Shown one piece after another: positions 1-11,249 of a stretch of 64,000 nucleotides of DNA. Numbering within the stretch: the stretch's first letter is position 1; each line of letters starts with the position of its first letter. The translations under genes and the position numbers were made by a program. The stretch covers positions 186,001 to 250,000 of the forward strand of contig JANFNE010000050.1 of NCBI GenBank assembly GCA_024867545.1, read 5' to 3'. The notes under the pieces are model-generated. The model was not told where the DNA came from, ran no database searches, and saw nothing but the letters and a program-made list of their open reading frames with translations. This DNA comes from Phytopythium helicoides (lineage: Eukaryota > Oomycota > Peronosporomycetes > Pythiales > Pythiaceae).

Positions 1-540
1 TTCCATCTCCAGCCGCTCCAAGCGTCAGCACCAGGCTTGAGTACTGCGGATAAGTGGCAAATAACCGACTGTGGGGGAGAATTGGATGCGACTCGCGTGG
101 CCAGCCTTCCTTCCTAGGAAGCTCCTTCTAACCGGCAAGCCCTCTAAGGGACCGAGGACTCCGGCAGCGCCTTTGAGTCGCCTAGGCTGCCCTCATGGTT
201 TCTTGCTGGGCGCCTGGCACTCCATGCTAATGAGAAACAAGCGTGTCATGCAGAGACAATCGCTCTCAGTTCATGTGCTTATATCGTAAGATACGACGTT
301 GGAAACCAAGGGGTTATCGGTCGATGCAAGATCTGTCCCGGTACATACAAGAAATCCAAAATTACGCTAGCGGTCTTGAAAATTATAATTTTCTGCATAT
401 GTATACTAAATCACAAGTCGCAGAGCGGTTGGATGACGGTTGCTTTTACTCATGTTTCATCAAGGTTCCTTCTCTCTGACCTTTCGACTGCAACTATACG
501 AGACTTCCAGCTTACACTACAGTGTAGGGTGATTGTCACG
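1..540. other. No recognised gene
   Basis: I see no convincing coding region, tRNA or repeat here. The short open frames have no recognisable motif. The right edge (about 541) is where sequence shared with a second Fanzor fragment near 54.9 kb begins. Confidence 0.5.
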
Positions 541-1495
541 CGTGGTGTTCTCTCACCACCACGAGAAATTTGCTACAATGAATACTTCCAGGAGCTGAAT
601 GCTGGAGAACTACTGTTCTCATGTGAAGGCTGTCATGAGACGCTATGCTCCAGCTCGAACTTGAGCATGTTCACAATCTTGATGGCTGTATTGACATCGC
701 AGTTCCAGTAATTCGCAGTACATGGATGGTGCAGGCATCGAAGGACAGGATAGCACTGCTCCGTCACCAGTGGGATGTAGCGCCTACGCCGTATTGGCTT
801 CTTCTCGTGCTTGTGCTGCTTTAGATATCCAAAATTCGCGTCGTAGGCAACACACGACAGCTTGTTGTGGCAGGGCGAGTAGAGCTTGCTCGTTCTAAGC
901 TCATCCATGATAATGAGCTTCCCACGCTTTGCCAGGGCTCGATCCAACTCTTTCACCAGAACGGACACATGACCTCAGATTCCGTCGTGCTAGCACCAGT
1001 TTCCGTGAGCAACACAGATCTATTGGCTGGGTACTTGCACACACGCGGCAATTGATTGCGTCGATAGCTGTGCGAGCACAACGCATGCGGAAGAATCGCC
1101 ATTTTCGGAACGGCTTCTTCCAGAAGAAGCCCATCATAAATCTCGCGTGCCTCCAGAAGTACATCAATCGCTTCCGGGATCCCTCATAGCGGGATTTCTC
1201 GAAGGAAGACATTTCAGTGGTGACAGCAGCGTACTCAGAATGCGTCCTTGGCTAACCCGATACTTGAAAAATCAGCAAAGTGTTGGTATTCACTGATGTG
1301 CACTTCAATGAAGTCTCGATCGACATTTCTTGCACCAGGGAGCTTGGTCCGCCAAACCCATGAGCACCTCTTCTACCTGACCGAACGCTGGCAAGCACAT
1401 TGAATAGGTGCACGAGCACGACCGTACGGCTCACTGACAGCAATACACAGATACCACGTGCCTGGGACGATACCAATCACTGTGAAGAAGCGCGT
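541..1495 (-). pseudogene. Fanzor (eukaryotic TnpB-like) nuclease remnant
   Basis: Decayed 3' half of a Fanzor protein, the eukaryotic relatives of TnpB that are RNA-guided DNA nucleases carried by transposons. On the minus strand three parts can be read in order but in different frames. A RuvC-I-like segment near 1450-1490 reads IGIVPGTWYLCIAV, where the family has IGxDPG, so the catalytic Asp is Val. A basic middle segment at about 1040-1190 includes KPFRKWRFFRMRC. A C-terminal block at 633-968 carries MDELRTSKLYSPC (RuvC-II Glu followed by the first zinc-ribbon Cys), a second Cys pair, and WNCDVNTAIKIVN (RuvC-III Asp; the usual Arg is Cys). Frameshifts and stops lie between the parts, so it is dead. 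The sequence past its stop, to about 541, is shared with the fragment at 54.77-54.93 kb. Confidence 0.72.
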
Positions 1496-1905
1496 GTCTG
1501 GAATCACTAGAATACGTAGCCAATCTCTCTCGCGCGCGTGTTTGCCGACTGACAGAGGGGTTACCCCAATGTCGATGTAGTGTTCACGTTGTGTACCCGT
1601 CGGCGCAGGTGACGCTCGGCCACGATCTGGATGGACAGTGCCCATGCTGATAAAGGAAGAAGGAGGCTGCGGCGTGAAAGTCTTGTGGTAGGATGAGGTG
1701 AAAAATTACCACGCTGAGCGACAGGACCACCGAGAGAACGTGCGACATGTTTGGAAGGCCAGAACTGGCACAACGGCGGCCTGATCGCGAAGATCATCAT
1801 CGGGAAATCCAAGATCGAGAACAATCTGGCAGTTGATCGTTGTACAAGAGTGAACACAGACAGCATTAACAAAACGGAAGCAGCGAACAGCCACAGCTGA
1901 TCGCA
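1496..1905. other. Unassigned, possibly Fanzor N-terminal remains
   Basis: Minus-strand frames are open in short pieces and continue upstream of the Fanzor remnant, but no domain can be recognised. Confidence 0.3.
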
Positions 1906-2370
1906 AACAACCTCAGATCTTTAATTCGACGCCTCGATCTCAGATTCTGCGCACGGATCTTCGGTTTTGATTCCCGATCCTCGATGTTATGCGAAGATCT
2001 TCGACGACAAGAAGACACACGCCCACGGATAGACAACACAAGGTGCAGAGAAACTCAGCAGCTTGGATGAAGCGACAACATGGCACGGGATGCCGCGCGC
2101 GAAGTCCGATCTCAGATATATGGCTCCGATCTTCGGTTTGAAGGCCCTGACCCTGGGTTCAATCGCCCGATCTTAGCTTCTACGCTCAGATTATCGCCCC
2201 CAAGTACACGTCAAGCATCGGCGACGGGTGACGAGCGCTGAAGATCGACTATGGCTGACCGATCTTAGATCTGACGCTCGGATCCTAGATCCTTGATGCC
2301 GGATCTTAGATTTTTGACATCTGATCTTAGATCACAGGCCTGATTTTAGATCTTGGGCTCGGATCTCAGG
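1906..2370. repeat. GATC/TTAGATC-rich degenerate repeat cluster
   Basis: A dense run of the words GATCTTAG, AGATCTT and TTAGATC spaced roughly 15-30 bases apart, tightest at 2255-2370, where GATCTTAGATC-like palindromic units recur after about 20 nt. The reverse complement, CTAAGATC, is scattered through element D further right. This is probably a non-coding part (leader or LTR) of D or a related copy. I see no ORF of note. Confidence 0.55.
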
Positions 2371-3633
2371 CACCACAAGCAAATCCTTGAAGATGAGCAA
2401 GCGAGAATCGGTTAGGTCGACCGATCGTAGGTAAAGGAGAGGCAGGAGAGGCAGAGAATCCAGTAGGCATACATATCGTAGGACAGAGGTTAACCACTCC
2501 GGAACTTCCCTTCTACCCCACAAGTCGTGTGCCAACAGTAGCCTAACAGCGTAGCAAGCCCGTGCAGACAACCCCTCAATCCCGCCACCAATAGGAGGTG
2601 ATGTTAAACCGACCCGACCAATCTCCCGGCCTGTTGGGAAAAAGTCCTGCTGTTGGGAAGCAGGACTTGCACCTTAGAAGGTAAAACCACGACTGCATTG
2701 ACTTTATCGCTTTCACTCAAGCGCCCAGACCGAGGCCGCCAGGCACGCACTCGTCCTCTTTCGAGTGCGTACGGTGGTACCGTGGCACTAGGCTCCCTCC
2801 AGCTCTTCGAACCAACTACCACATACACCGTCACTTGTTGACCGCCACGGCAGACCATTCTGACCGTGACATTCTCCCCGACCTAGCGTTCGCCGTCCCT
2901 GGTGGACGCCTGTGTAGCCATATAGGAGGTTTTAGTAGTCAGATGCGCTCCAGTCCTGGTGGAAAAGAGTCCGCAAAGGAGCTGGACGTTCGTAGTAAGG
3001 CGTAAGCGGGGGTTCGAAGAATTGCACTTGACGGTGCCGTACACACGGGCGTAACGTGGGACGCAACGGGCTGAAAGCACCTGGGAAAGGTGCTGCTTGG
3101 GCTGATTCACCAGTCGACGGAGCGCCTACAGTCTCCGTGCGGAGGCGCTGCTCGCTCGGACTAGCAGTCTCAGGGCAGGATTGTCGTTCATTTCGGATAG
3201 CGTTGCCGGGGTCAAGCCGATGGACAGGAGACCTCACCATGTTGCAGGGGAATCAGCCCACGGAGAAGGTGGAGCAGCATCTTGGAGTCCATAAAGTATC
3301 AAGTAGGCGATCCCTTTGCTCGCATAACCCAACGCTAGCCAAATCGTCCAGGTTGTGAATTCGAAGTAGGAGTCCACGGAGGTGACGAGAACTGCTTCGC
3401 CCACGGACACACCCGTGGCAACCGCGTGCTGCTTGCGTCCTAATCGTCGGCGCACACACGTGTCAAAGGCAGAGGCGTCAGATTCACGACCTGACGCCGA
3501 GACGATCTCCGATTTCAGAGTGTTCACGGTTTTCGCGGACACGGACACTGATCGGAGGAGCCTTCTTCTGGGCACTTCTGCGACAGGTTTGGCTGGGCAA
3601 ACGCGTTGCTCCGTTCGTCTGTGGGATCTAAGA
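2371..3633. other. Unassigned; may hold the 5' LTR or leader of element D
   Basis: No protein family is recognisable. The position directly before the D gag start at 3634 suggests a 5' LTR and leader. I could not define LTR ends because the matching 3' LTR is not present to the right. Confidence 0.3.
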
Positions 3634-5450
3634 TGTCGACGGACCCTCAACTGATTAAGATCAAGTTGGTGACGTGGAAGAACAAGAAAAGGAAGAAGAG
3701 GAAGGTGGCTCTCTGCCACACGATATCGAAGATCATGACTCAAACGAGGTTCACGACGCTAAGATCGGAGACACCGAAGGTGTTGAAAGTGATGAGGCTA
3801 AGATCAAGAGGGAGGTAGAAGACGGTGATCTTGACGAGTTTTCCATTGCGTTGAACAACCTTCTATCTGAGATCCACGATGAGAAGATGCCTCTCGCGAT
3901 CCACGGACTTGGGATTTAGACTGGGGCTGATGAGGCCGTGGACGCATTCCGCGCATCACGCTTCGTTCGGTTGAACGGTGCCCAGATTACTCTTGATACT
4001 CTCGCTGATCTTGAGGTTGAGTTTGCTCGCTTGATACAGTTCAACGAGTTCCTCAAGCTGTTAAACCTGCAACATTTCTCCGCGACCAATTGGGTCTATG
4101 ATCCGTAGGTTCACAACCTCCCCCAAGGTCTGTGATCAACGCGTTGGTCAAGATGTTCCTCTCTGCGGGTTTTGTGCCGAGGATCAGAAGTTATCCACGC
4201 TTGGAAACCTTCGATGTGACGGAAATGGTGAATGTCGGTGCGGCATCCTATCTTTTACTCTGTGAAATCCTCGACAAACGACGGATCTCAAAGATCAGCG
4301 TCAAGTACCCAAGATCAGCACGACCAAGCACTGGAATCGATCGTTGTTGGTACTCAATACCGACAGAAAGCCGAAAAATCACGTGCCCGGGTTCGAGAAC
4401 TCAAAAATCAGCTGAGATCGGCTCCCACAGTTGTGGATGCCGCAATCACGCGAGCTCTTTTTGGAAGAATTCCAGTCGAAATTCTGCGGTAATGCCATAT
4501 CGCCACTACATAAGTACTACGAGATGCGTCGTATGCCGACGGAGGACTTTGTGGACTATTTGTACCGCCTAAATGCCCAGGCTCGGCGCGCCACCGCGAC
4601 TATGATCACGGTGTCCAAGCCAGAGAGCACGCACAACAATACCTAAATTCTGTCAAAGATCGCGACCTCGTCAAGACGCTGACGTCACTCTATTCATGAT
4701 GTAGATACCTTTAATGAAGTGCTTGTAGCAATCCGACGTGCTGAAGAACGGAAGAAAATCAACGGCGACGAAGATCGAAAGACGAAGAACGTAAAGCGCA
4801 TCGAGGATCGACGCTCAGATCTAAGATCGGAAAAGCCGGCGACCACAGACCGTCAACACTATCAAAAACCATGAGTATAAGCATTGTTGATGAAGTCAAG
4901 GCGCGATCAGGACGACGATCACCACAGATCATCGAATAGCAAGGCCAATATTCGTTCTACAAGACGTGATCATGCTGTTGGATGACTCGTCGAGTGACGA
5001 AAATCTGAGATTAGACTTCTCATTGTATGATCAGAGCTCATCTGACGAAGATCAGACATCGGATATCGAGGATCAGAGCGAAGAGGTATCGTATCATCCG
5101 GCGAAGATCAGGGTCAAATCTATCTAGGAATCAGTGATCAGAGATCAAGTACCTCCTGCGCGCATTCGTTGCGACGAACTACTCTAAGATCGGAGACAAT
5201 AAGGGTGCTAGCCTCAAAGATCGAAACAACCGCAAAGATAGAGAAGAGCCCTGCACCCACTGTGGGTCGCAGAAATATCGTGATTTCCACTATTCACGTC
5301 GTCTCACATGTGAACACTGCGGTCATCGTGGCCACCCATCGCATAAGTGCTTCCGGATCTTGCACCGCATGTGGTGAGATCCATGATCTGGGAAAATGTG
5401 ACGTCGAAGACATGATCAACCGCATTCGGATCTAATACGAGCCAAGCCAA
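3634..5450 (+). pseudogene. Element D gag remnant (Ty3/gypsy)
   Basis: Broken gag of an old Ty3/gypsy element. After an ATG at 3634 comes a very acidic stretch (3674-3919). About 4420-4600 encodes a capsid-like block (ALFGRIPVEILR, then EEFQSKFCGN, HKYYEMRRMPTEDFVDYLYR) that aligns with the gag of E3 at 38.0-38.2 kb. Two zinc-binding motifs follow in shifted frames at 5290-5410: a CCHC knuckle CEHCGHRGHPSHKC and a CxxC-H-C motif (CTACGEIHDLGKC). Many stops and frameshifts interrupt it. The word CTAAGATC occurs at 3759, 3798, 4821 and 5184. The copy is cut at 5503 by the copia element. Confidence 0.75.
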
Positions 5451-5503
5451 CACGCTGGGATACTACCACTAGACGTGAAGAAATCGGTAAATGAGGTCGA
5501 CTG

Positions 5504-5870
5504 TGTTGGAGGTAGTGAGGTCTTGGACACGAAGCTTGGGCGGAGCGGAGGGAGTTCTTCACTTGGACAGAAGACCGGAGCGAAGACCACTTGAGGGGTA
5601 GAAGGAAGATTCGAAAGTGATTCGATTGAGGTCCTTAGTTCGCAACTACTTGCTACCTCTAAGCCTGCCTGTCCTTTACTGGGTTCACTCTACTTGATCT
5701 TTTCCTGGATACTGATTCACGGCAGCCAATCAGAGGGCGCCACGTGGATCCCATCTTGTACCCACAATCTCGTACCCACGAGTTGACGTAATCGATGAGC
5801 GTAATCAACGTGGGATCGCATTGGACTGCCTCGGGCTAGTCGGTCCAGGTCAAACCGGCTGCCCTCAACA
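5504..5870 (-). repeat. copia 3' LTR
   Basis: 367 bp, beginning TGTTGGAGG and ending CCCTCAACA on the plus strand; same length and sequence by eye as 9920-10286. Confidence 0.95.
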
Positions 5871-5877
5871 CGCCCCC

Positions 5878-8800
5878 TCAATGCGAAGTCCCATGGATGC
5901 CGAGAGCCGCCGTGAGTTCCGTGTGGCGAGGTCCCGGGAGCGCCTTGGTCATGATGTCGGCCAGCATCGTTGCAGTCTCGCAGTACTCGAGCTTGACTTC
6001 ACCACGCTTGACTTCATCGCGGATGTGATGGTACTTGATGTCGATGTGCTTGGCGCGACCGTGGTTGACTGGGTTCTTGGTCATCTTGATGCACGACTGG
6101 TTGTCTTCGCGGATCATGAGCTCTGGTCCCGACTTGTTCGCAGCCGCAAGGATCTCGCAAACCACGCGATGAATCCACTTGCCTTCTTGGATGGCCAGGC
6201 TGAGCGCGATATACTCTGCTTCGCTTGTCGACAGAGACACACTTGACTGCTTCTTGCTTCCCCAACTGACCGGTGCGCCCATCAATATGAAGGTGTAGCC
6301 GGATGTCGACTTGCGATCAGCGAGGTCACCAGCCCAGTCGGCGTCGGAGTAGCCGCGGAAGTCGATGACGTTGCCGGGCTTGAAGCAGATTCCGTGGTCC
6401 TTGGTGCCTTGCAAGTAGCGAAAGATACGCTTGACCGCAACCCAGTGCTCCTCTTGCGGGTTCTCCATGAAGCGCGATACGTAGCCCACGGCATACGCGA
6501 TGTCCGGTCGAGTCGCTGTCATCAGATGCATCAAGGCGCCGACCGCTTCCCGAAACGGAGCGTTCACCTTGGTAGATGCGTCGCTTGAAACCAGACGCGA
6601 ACTCATGTCGACCGGACTCACCACAGCCTTGCACTGGAGCATGTTGAACCGTGTGAGGATGTCGTTGATGTAGCGTCGCTGGCACAGTGTGACGCTTCCA
6701 TCGGGTCCATAGATCAACTCGATCCCGAGCACGAACGCACACTTGCCGCTGTCGGTCATCTCGAAGCGCATCTTCAGGTCATACTTGGTGCGCGCAATCA
6801 GCTCGATCGAGCTTCCCGTCACCAGAACATCGTCGACATAGACCAAGATGAGCACGCAGTGATTGTTGACGATCTTGATGTAGAGGCACGGGTCGAACGC
6901 TGACACTTGGAAGCCGATGGAGCACACGAACTCATCGAAGGTCTCGTTCCACACACGCGAAGCTTGCTTGAGGCCGTAGATCGCCTTCACGAGCTCAAGG
7001 CAGTCAAAGCCGCCGTCCAACTCGACGCCTTCAGGAACCACACAGTACACGACCTCCTTCATCACGCCGTATAAGAATGCCGTCACCACGTCCAGTTGAT
7101 CGAGTTGCCAACCGAAGAAGACGATGAGCGCGATCACGATGCGCAGCGTTGCGTACTTGACCACGGGCGAGAATGTCTCCGTGTAGTCGATGCCGTACTT
7201 CTGCTTGAATCCCTTGGCCACGAGGCGTGCCTTGTACTTCTCGATGGACCCATCGGCCTTTCGCTTGATCTTGAAAACCCACTTGGTGCCGATGGCGCGT
7301 TGTCCCGTTGGAAGCTTGGCCGCACGAAACACGCCTCGAAGTCGCATCGATTCCAGCTCCGCGCGAATCGCTTTGCGCCAGTGAGCTTGATCCGGACCGT
7401 TCACTGCTTCTTCGAATGTAGTTGGCTCGGAGAGGTCGGAGGCTTCAACAGCGTTGGCGCTTGCTCGCCAAAACACAGGAGGAGTCGAAGGGTCCGAGCC
7501 GTCGTGTTGGCCGCCAGATTTTTCTTCTTCGTCTTCTTGGCGCGAGGGAGAACTGCGCGGCGCACTTGCTTCTTCCAATCCAACTCGGTGTCGAACAGCC
7601 CGCGATCTTCCAGTAGTGTCATCTTCAGTCGCCGATCGACTCTTGCGCTTCCCCGCCTGCGTGTAGTCCGTTTGTCCTGGTCCATCTTCAGCGATTTCGA
7701 GAGAGTCGAAGGCGAGATCTTCCACGTCTTCATCGGAGGCCGCTGACGAGAAGCCGAAAGTCGATTCGTCGAAGGTGACATCGCGAGTGATAACCACCTG
7801 CCCCGCCTCGATGTCATAAACCCGATAGGCCTTTGACGCTTCCTCGTATCCGACGAACAACCCAGCACGAGACTTCGGGTCCCACTTGAGCCGCTTCTCT
7901 TTCGGAGTCAGCACATAAGCACGACAACCGAACACACGCATGTGCTTCACACTTGGCTTGGACTTGTACAGAATCTCGAACGGAGTCTTGTGCTGGAACT
8001 TGGGAGACGGTAGACGATTCTTGACGTAGATGGCTGTCATCGCTGCCTCAGCCCAGAAGATCTTGTCCATCTTGGCGTGGTGAAGCATGCTGCGGCCGAT
8101 CGTGACGATTGTCCGGATGGCTCGTTCTGCCGTGCCGTTGGTCTGGTGCGCGTAGGGAACCGTCGTTTGCTGCTCGATGCCTTCGTCTTCGTAGAACACC
8201 TTGAGCGAGTTGGTGGCAAACTCACGCGCTCCATCATGACGCACGAACTTGACCTTCTTGCCGAATTGGTTCTGGACCTTGGTGATGTACGTCTTGATGC
8301 AGTCTTCGCTTTCCGACTTGGCACGCAGACAGAATCCCTTCATGCATCCGCTGGCTTCGTCGACGATCAGCAGCAGATACTTGCTTCCACCCAGAGAGTC
8401 TTCTTCCATGGGTCCGCAGATGTCGAAGTGGAGCAACTCGAACGTGTCGTAGTGGCGCTTGTCACGGTTGCTTGGAAACGGCCTCTGGACCATCTTTCCT
8501 TGTTGACAGCCGCGGCACACGCTTGGTCCACTCGAGCTGGAGGGTAGCTTCGCGTCCTTGATCATGTCGTTGTCGACCATCTTGCGAAGCACCTCGACTG
8601 GAGCGTGACCCATGCGCGCGTGCAGGTCAATCGTTCTTCCGCTGGTTGCCGCGTTAGCCGATCGCTGAGGCGTGCGAAGCCAGTAGAGTCCGTCAACGAG
8701 GTCTGCCGTCGCCACCACTTGCTTCGAAGCCTTGCGCGCAACATGCATCTTGGTGCCGTCGAAGATCACTTGGAACTGGCCACTCTTGTTGATTTGCGGC

Positions 8801-9900
8801 ACCGATAGAAGATTCTTGCTCATGTCGGGAACATACAGCGCGTCCTTGATCTCGATCTCGCGCTCTTCACCGTTGGGCAGAAGCACTCGCTCGAAGATGC
8901 TTCCCACACCCTTGATAGCCGCCTTGTTGCCGTTGGCCACCGATAGTTCGCCGTCGTCTCGCTCAATCAGGCTGGCGAACTTGGTCTTGTCGTTGCAGAT
9001 GTGGTGCGTTGCGCCGCTGTCGACCGCCCACATCCCGGGCATCTTCTCGCCCGTCGAAACTCCACACTCGAGGGAAACCGCAAACGCAACTCGCTGGTTG
9101 TCGTAGTCGTAGTCGTCGTTCCTCCACTGAGCGCTGTTGGCCCCGCGTCCACGGCCATTGCCGCCGCGTCTCGGACCTCCTCGGTTCTCGTCCTTCTGCT
9201 TGGTCCAGCACTTGTCAACCAAATGCCCCATCTTGCCGCAGTAAGTGCACTGGCGAGGCTCTCGGTCGACACTGAACGCCTTGGTCGCGTCTTCAGTCTT
9301 CATCGCCGGAGTCTTCTCGCCTTGCCGCTTGATATGCTCATTCGTGAGCACCTTCACAACGTCTCGCGTCCGCAGCTCTGCGTTGCTCATCTCCAAGTTG
9401 AGCACGACGTTCTCGAAGCTCTTGGGGAGACTGCGCAACAAGCAGATCGCCACATCTTCGTCCTCCATCTTGGCGCCGATGCTGCTGAGCTTGGAGCTGA
9501 TGTTGAGGACCTCATTGCAATGATGCAACACATTGCCGCCTTCCGCCATCTCCATGCTGAAGAGCTGTCGCTTCAAGTAGATGCGACCAGCCTTCTGCGA
9601 TCCACCGTAGAGGGTCTTCAAGCGCTCCCACGCCACCCAGGCTTCCTCACAGTCGTCGACCACGTGGTGGTAGTCCGCGTCCATGTGGAGCAGCATCAAG
9701 CCGAACGCGATGCTGCTTGCCTTGACGTAGTCGTCCTTGGCCCGCGGATCCGTGAAGCTCGGAGTCGTCTCGCGGTTCACGACATGCCACGTCGACTTGG
9801 TCAGGAACACGCCACGCATGTAGCGGCTCCAAGTCGCGTAGTTGTCTCCGTTGAACTTGTCGATGGAGACCTTGGTCGAGGCGTCTTGCGCAGAGGACAT
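5878..9900 (-). CDS. copia Gag-Pol polyprotein
   Basis: Single intact ORF of about 1340 aa from the ATG at 9900; an in-frame ATG at 9915 lies inside the primer-binding site. Order is typical of Ty1/copia. Gag is followed by a zinc knuckle ([14 protein letters not shown]) and an aspartic protease ([11 protein letters not shown]). The integrase has its HHCC region (HARMGH...CRGCQQGKM) and core ([24 protein letters not shown]). The reverse transcriptase has [10 protein letters not shown] and YVDDVLVTG. The C-terminal RNase H has YSDADWAGD and [10 protein letters not shown]. Integrase before RT separates it from the gypsy elements nearby. No stop or frameshift is present, so it is probably competent. 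Gag and Pol are in one frame, so no frameshift site is expected. Confidence 0.96.
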   Translation of the reverse strand: MSSAQDASTKVSIDKFNGDNYATWSRYMRGVFLTKSTWHVVNRETTPSFTDPRAKDDYVKASSIAFGLMLLHMDADYHHVVDDCEEAWVAWERLKTLYGGSQKAGRIYLKRQLFSMEMAEGGNVLHHCNEVLNISSKLSSIGAKMEDEDVAICLLRSLPKSFENVVLNLEMSNAELRTRDVVKVLTNEHIKRQGEKTPAMKTEDATKAFSVDREPRQCTYCGKMGHLVDKCWTKQKDENRGGPRRGGNGRGRGANSAQWRNDDYDYDNQRVAFAVSLECGVSTGEKMPGMWAVDSGATHHICNDKTKFASLIERDDGELSVANGNKAAIKGVGSIFERVLLPNGEEREIEIKDALYVPDMSKNLLSVPQINKSGQFQVIFDGTKMHVARKASKQVVATADLVDGLYWLRTPQRSANAATSGRTIDLHARMGHAPVEVLRKMVDNDMIKDAKLPSSSSGPSVCRGCQQGKMVQRPFPSNRDKRHYDTFELLHFDICGPMEEDSLGGSKYLLLIVDEASGCMKGFCLRAKSESEDCIKTYITKVQNQFGKKVKFVRHDGAREFATNSLKVFYEDEGIEQQTTVPYAHQTNGTAERAIRTIVTIGRSMLHHAKMDKIFWAEAAMTAIYVKNRLPSPKFQHKTPFEILYKSKPSVKHMRVFGCRAYVLTPKEKRLKWDPKSRAGLFVGYEEASKAYRVYDIEAGQVVITRDVTFDESTFGFSSAASDEDVEDLAFDSLEIAEDGPGQTDYTQAGKRKSRSATEDDTTGRSRAVRHRVGLEEASAPRSSPSRQEDEEEKSGGQHDGSDPSTPPVFWRASANAVEASDLSEPTTFEEAVNGPDQAHWRKAIRAELESMRLRGVFRAAKLPTGQRAIGTKWVFKIKRKADGSIEKYKARLVAKGFKQKYGIDYTETFSPVVKYATLRIVIALIVFFGWQLDQLDVVTAFLYGVMKEVVYCVVPEGVELDGGFDCLELVKAIYGLKQASRVWNETFDEFVCSIGFQVSAFDPCLYIKIVNNHCVLILVYVDDVLVTGSSIELIARTKYDLKMRFEMTDSGKCAFVLGIELIYGPDGSVTLCQRRYINDILTRFNMLQCKAVVSPVDMSSRLVSSDASTKVNAPFREAVGALMHLMTATRPDIAYAVGYVSRFMENPQEEHWVAVKRIFRYLQGTKDHGICFKPGNVIDFRGYSDADWAGDLADRKSTSGYTFILMGAPVSWGSKKQSSVSLSTSEAEYIALSLAIQEGKWIHRVVCEILAAANKSGPELMIREDNQSCIKMTKNPVNHGRAKHIDIKYHHIRDEVKRGEVKLEYCETATMLADIMTKALPGPRHTELTAALGIHGTSH

Positions 9901-9907
9901 GGTGCTT

Positions 9908-9919
9908 GGGCTCATAACC
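9908..9919 (-). promoter_or_regulatory. copia primer-binding site (half-tRNA type)
   Basis: Immediately inside the 5' LTR the minus strand reads GGTTATGAGCCC. This is complementary to GGGCTCATAACC, which looks like the anticodon arm of a Met tRNA (CAT anticodon), not a tRNA 3' end. Drosophila copia is primed in this way by a half tRNA-iMet. Confidence 0.75.
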
Positions 9920-10286
9920 TGTTGGAGGTAGTGAGGTCTTGGACACGAAGCTTGGGCGGAGCGGAGGGAGTTCTTCACTTGGACAGAAGACCGGAGCGAA
10001 GACCACTTGAGGGGTAGAAGGAAGATTCGAAAGTGATTCGATTGAGGTCCTTAGTTCGCAACTACTTGCTACCTCTAAGCCTGCCTGTCCTTTACTGGGT
10101 TCACTCTACTTGATCTTTTCCTGGATACTGATTCACGGCAGCCAATCAGAGGGCGCCACGTGGATCCCATCTTGTACCCACAATCTCGTACCCACGAGTT
10201 GACGTAATCGATGAGCGTAATCAACGTGGGATCGCATTGGACTGCCTCGGGCTAGTCGGTCCAGGTCAAACCGGCTGCCCTCAACA
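9920..10286 (-). repeat. copia 5' LTR
   Basis: 367 bp partner of 5504-5870, TG...CA ends, followed by GACTG, the right copy of the target-site duplication. Confidence 0.95.
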
Positions 10287-11249
10287 GACTGCTAGCTAGG
10301 GAGCTAGTACGCGCCTAGCGATCTCCCGTTTGCGTTTATGCATATGTTGCCAAGAAGGATCCAGCAACGACTAAGGTTTCGCCCAAGATCAGCGCTGTTT
10401 AAGTCTCTTCAATACATGTTTTGGTCCGATTGTCAAGAAGGTGTCCCGTGTTTGCTCGATCTATGATCGGACGCTCGCTTCGCAGCATTTAGTCCTAAGA
10501 TAGGGTGAAAGGCGCGGTTACTGGAACTAAACCAAGCGAGTACCTCGACAAACTATCGTAAAGGGGCTGATCAACGGCGACAAGGCAAGGATCCTCATGG
10601 ATTCTGGTGCGGACATGTCGATCTTAGATTCTATATTTCCGCGTGAGATAGGAGCTGAGATTGACACGTCGGAAGTCACAAGTGCTGTTGTTGTCAATGG
10701 TTTCACGTACCATGTCGATGGAAAAGCTACGTTCAAGATCAACATTGCAGGACACTTAGTATATTTCTATATGGTGTGGATTGGCAAGCTCAACACTACT
10801 CGGGACCGATTTCATGGGACCGCCCGGAGTACGCCTCGATGTCGCTGATGAATCTCTCTGTTTGCCGGACGAGATCGCATCGACACTCCCACCAAGGTGG
10901 ATGCTGATGGTGAAACTTTGAGTGCGATGGTGTCGCAGGTCCTGCAGTTGGCTACCGTGGAAGGCCTTGGGGTTCAACACTTCAGAGGAGATCGAGAAAA
11001 TGAAAGACATCGTGTGGGCCAAGCGACATCTTTGCATCGGCGAAGAAAATGTTTTTCCGCCTCCTGCCAAAGGGGCGATCAGCGATATCGACGTCGGCAA
11101 TGCTAAGCCCATTGCATAAAGGGTCCGCAAGCTCCCACCTAAGATCCTCGAGACGCACTTCGAGCTGATCAAAGACTTGCTCAACTCTACTAAGATCATT
11201 AGACCTCGCAACTGGTTAGCATGCGCTAACCGAGCTTTGGACCACGATT
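10287..11249 (+). pseudogene. Element D protease and start of RT
   Basis: Continuation of D to the right of the copia insertion. At about 10597-10790 an aspartic protease reads LMDSGADMSILDS, equivalent to LLDTGANVSMI in E3. At 11060-11215 the linker and RT start (PPAKGAISDIDVG, ILETHFELIKDLL) align with PPAYGVVCDIDVG and LYELLKGLL of E3. Stops and frameshifts are frequent. CTAAGATC lies at 11139 and 11190. Cut at about 11250 by the Harbinger-like transposon. Confidence 0.75.

Larger units (their letters stand above)
5504..10286 (-). mobile_element. Ty1/copia LTR retrotransposon, full length
   Basis: Complete 4783 bp element on the minus strand inside element D. The two 367 bp LTRs (TGTTG...CAACA) read the same throughout by eye. 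Target-site duplication GACTG lies at 5499-5503 and 10287-10291. It has a primer-binding site at 9908-9919, one long polyprotein ORF and a purine tract (GAGGGGGCG on the minus strand) next to the 3' LTR at 5871-5879. Identical LTRs plus an intact ORF mean a recent insertion. Confidence 0.97.

Noticed and set aside
3234..3743. 169 aa minus-strand ORF
   Set aside because: Overlaps the D leader and gag start, no motif, low-complexity Arg-rich beginning.
9001..10017. 338 aa plus-strand ORF opposite copia gag
   Set aside because: It lies wholly inside the intact copia coding sequence and runs into the LTR. Its composition is what a reversed GC-rich gene gives. Unlike the gypsy antisense ORFs there is no second diverged copy supporting it.
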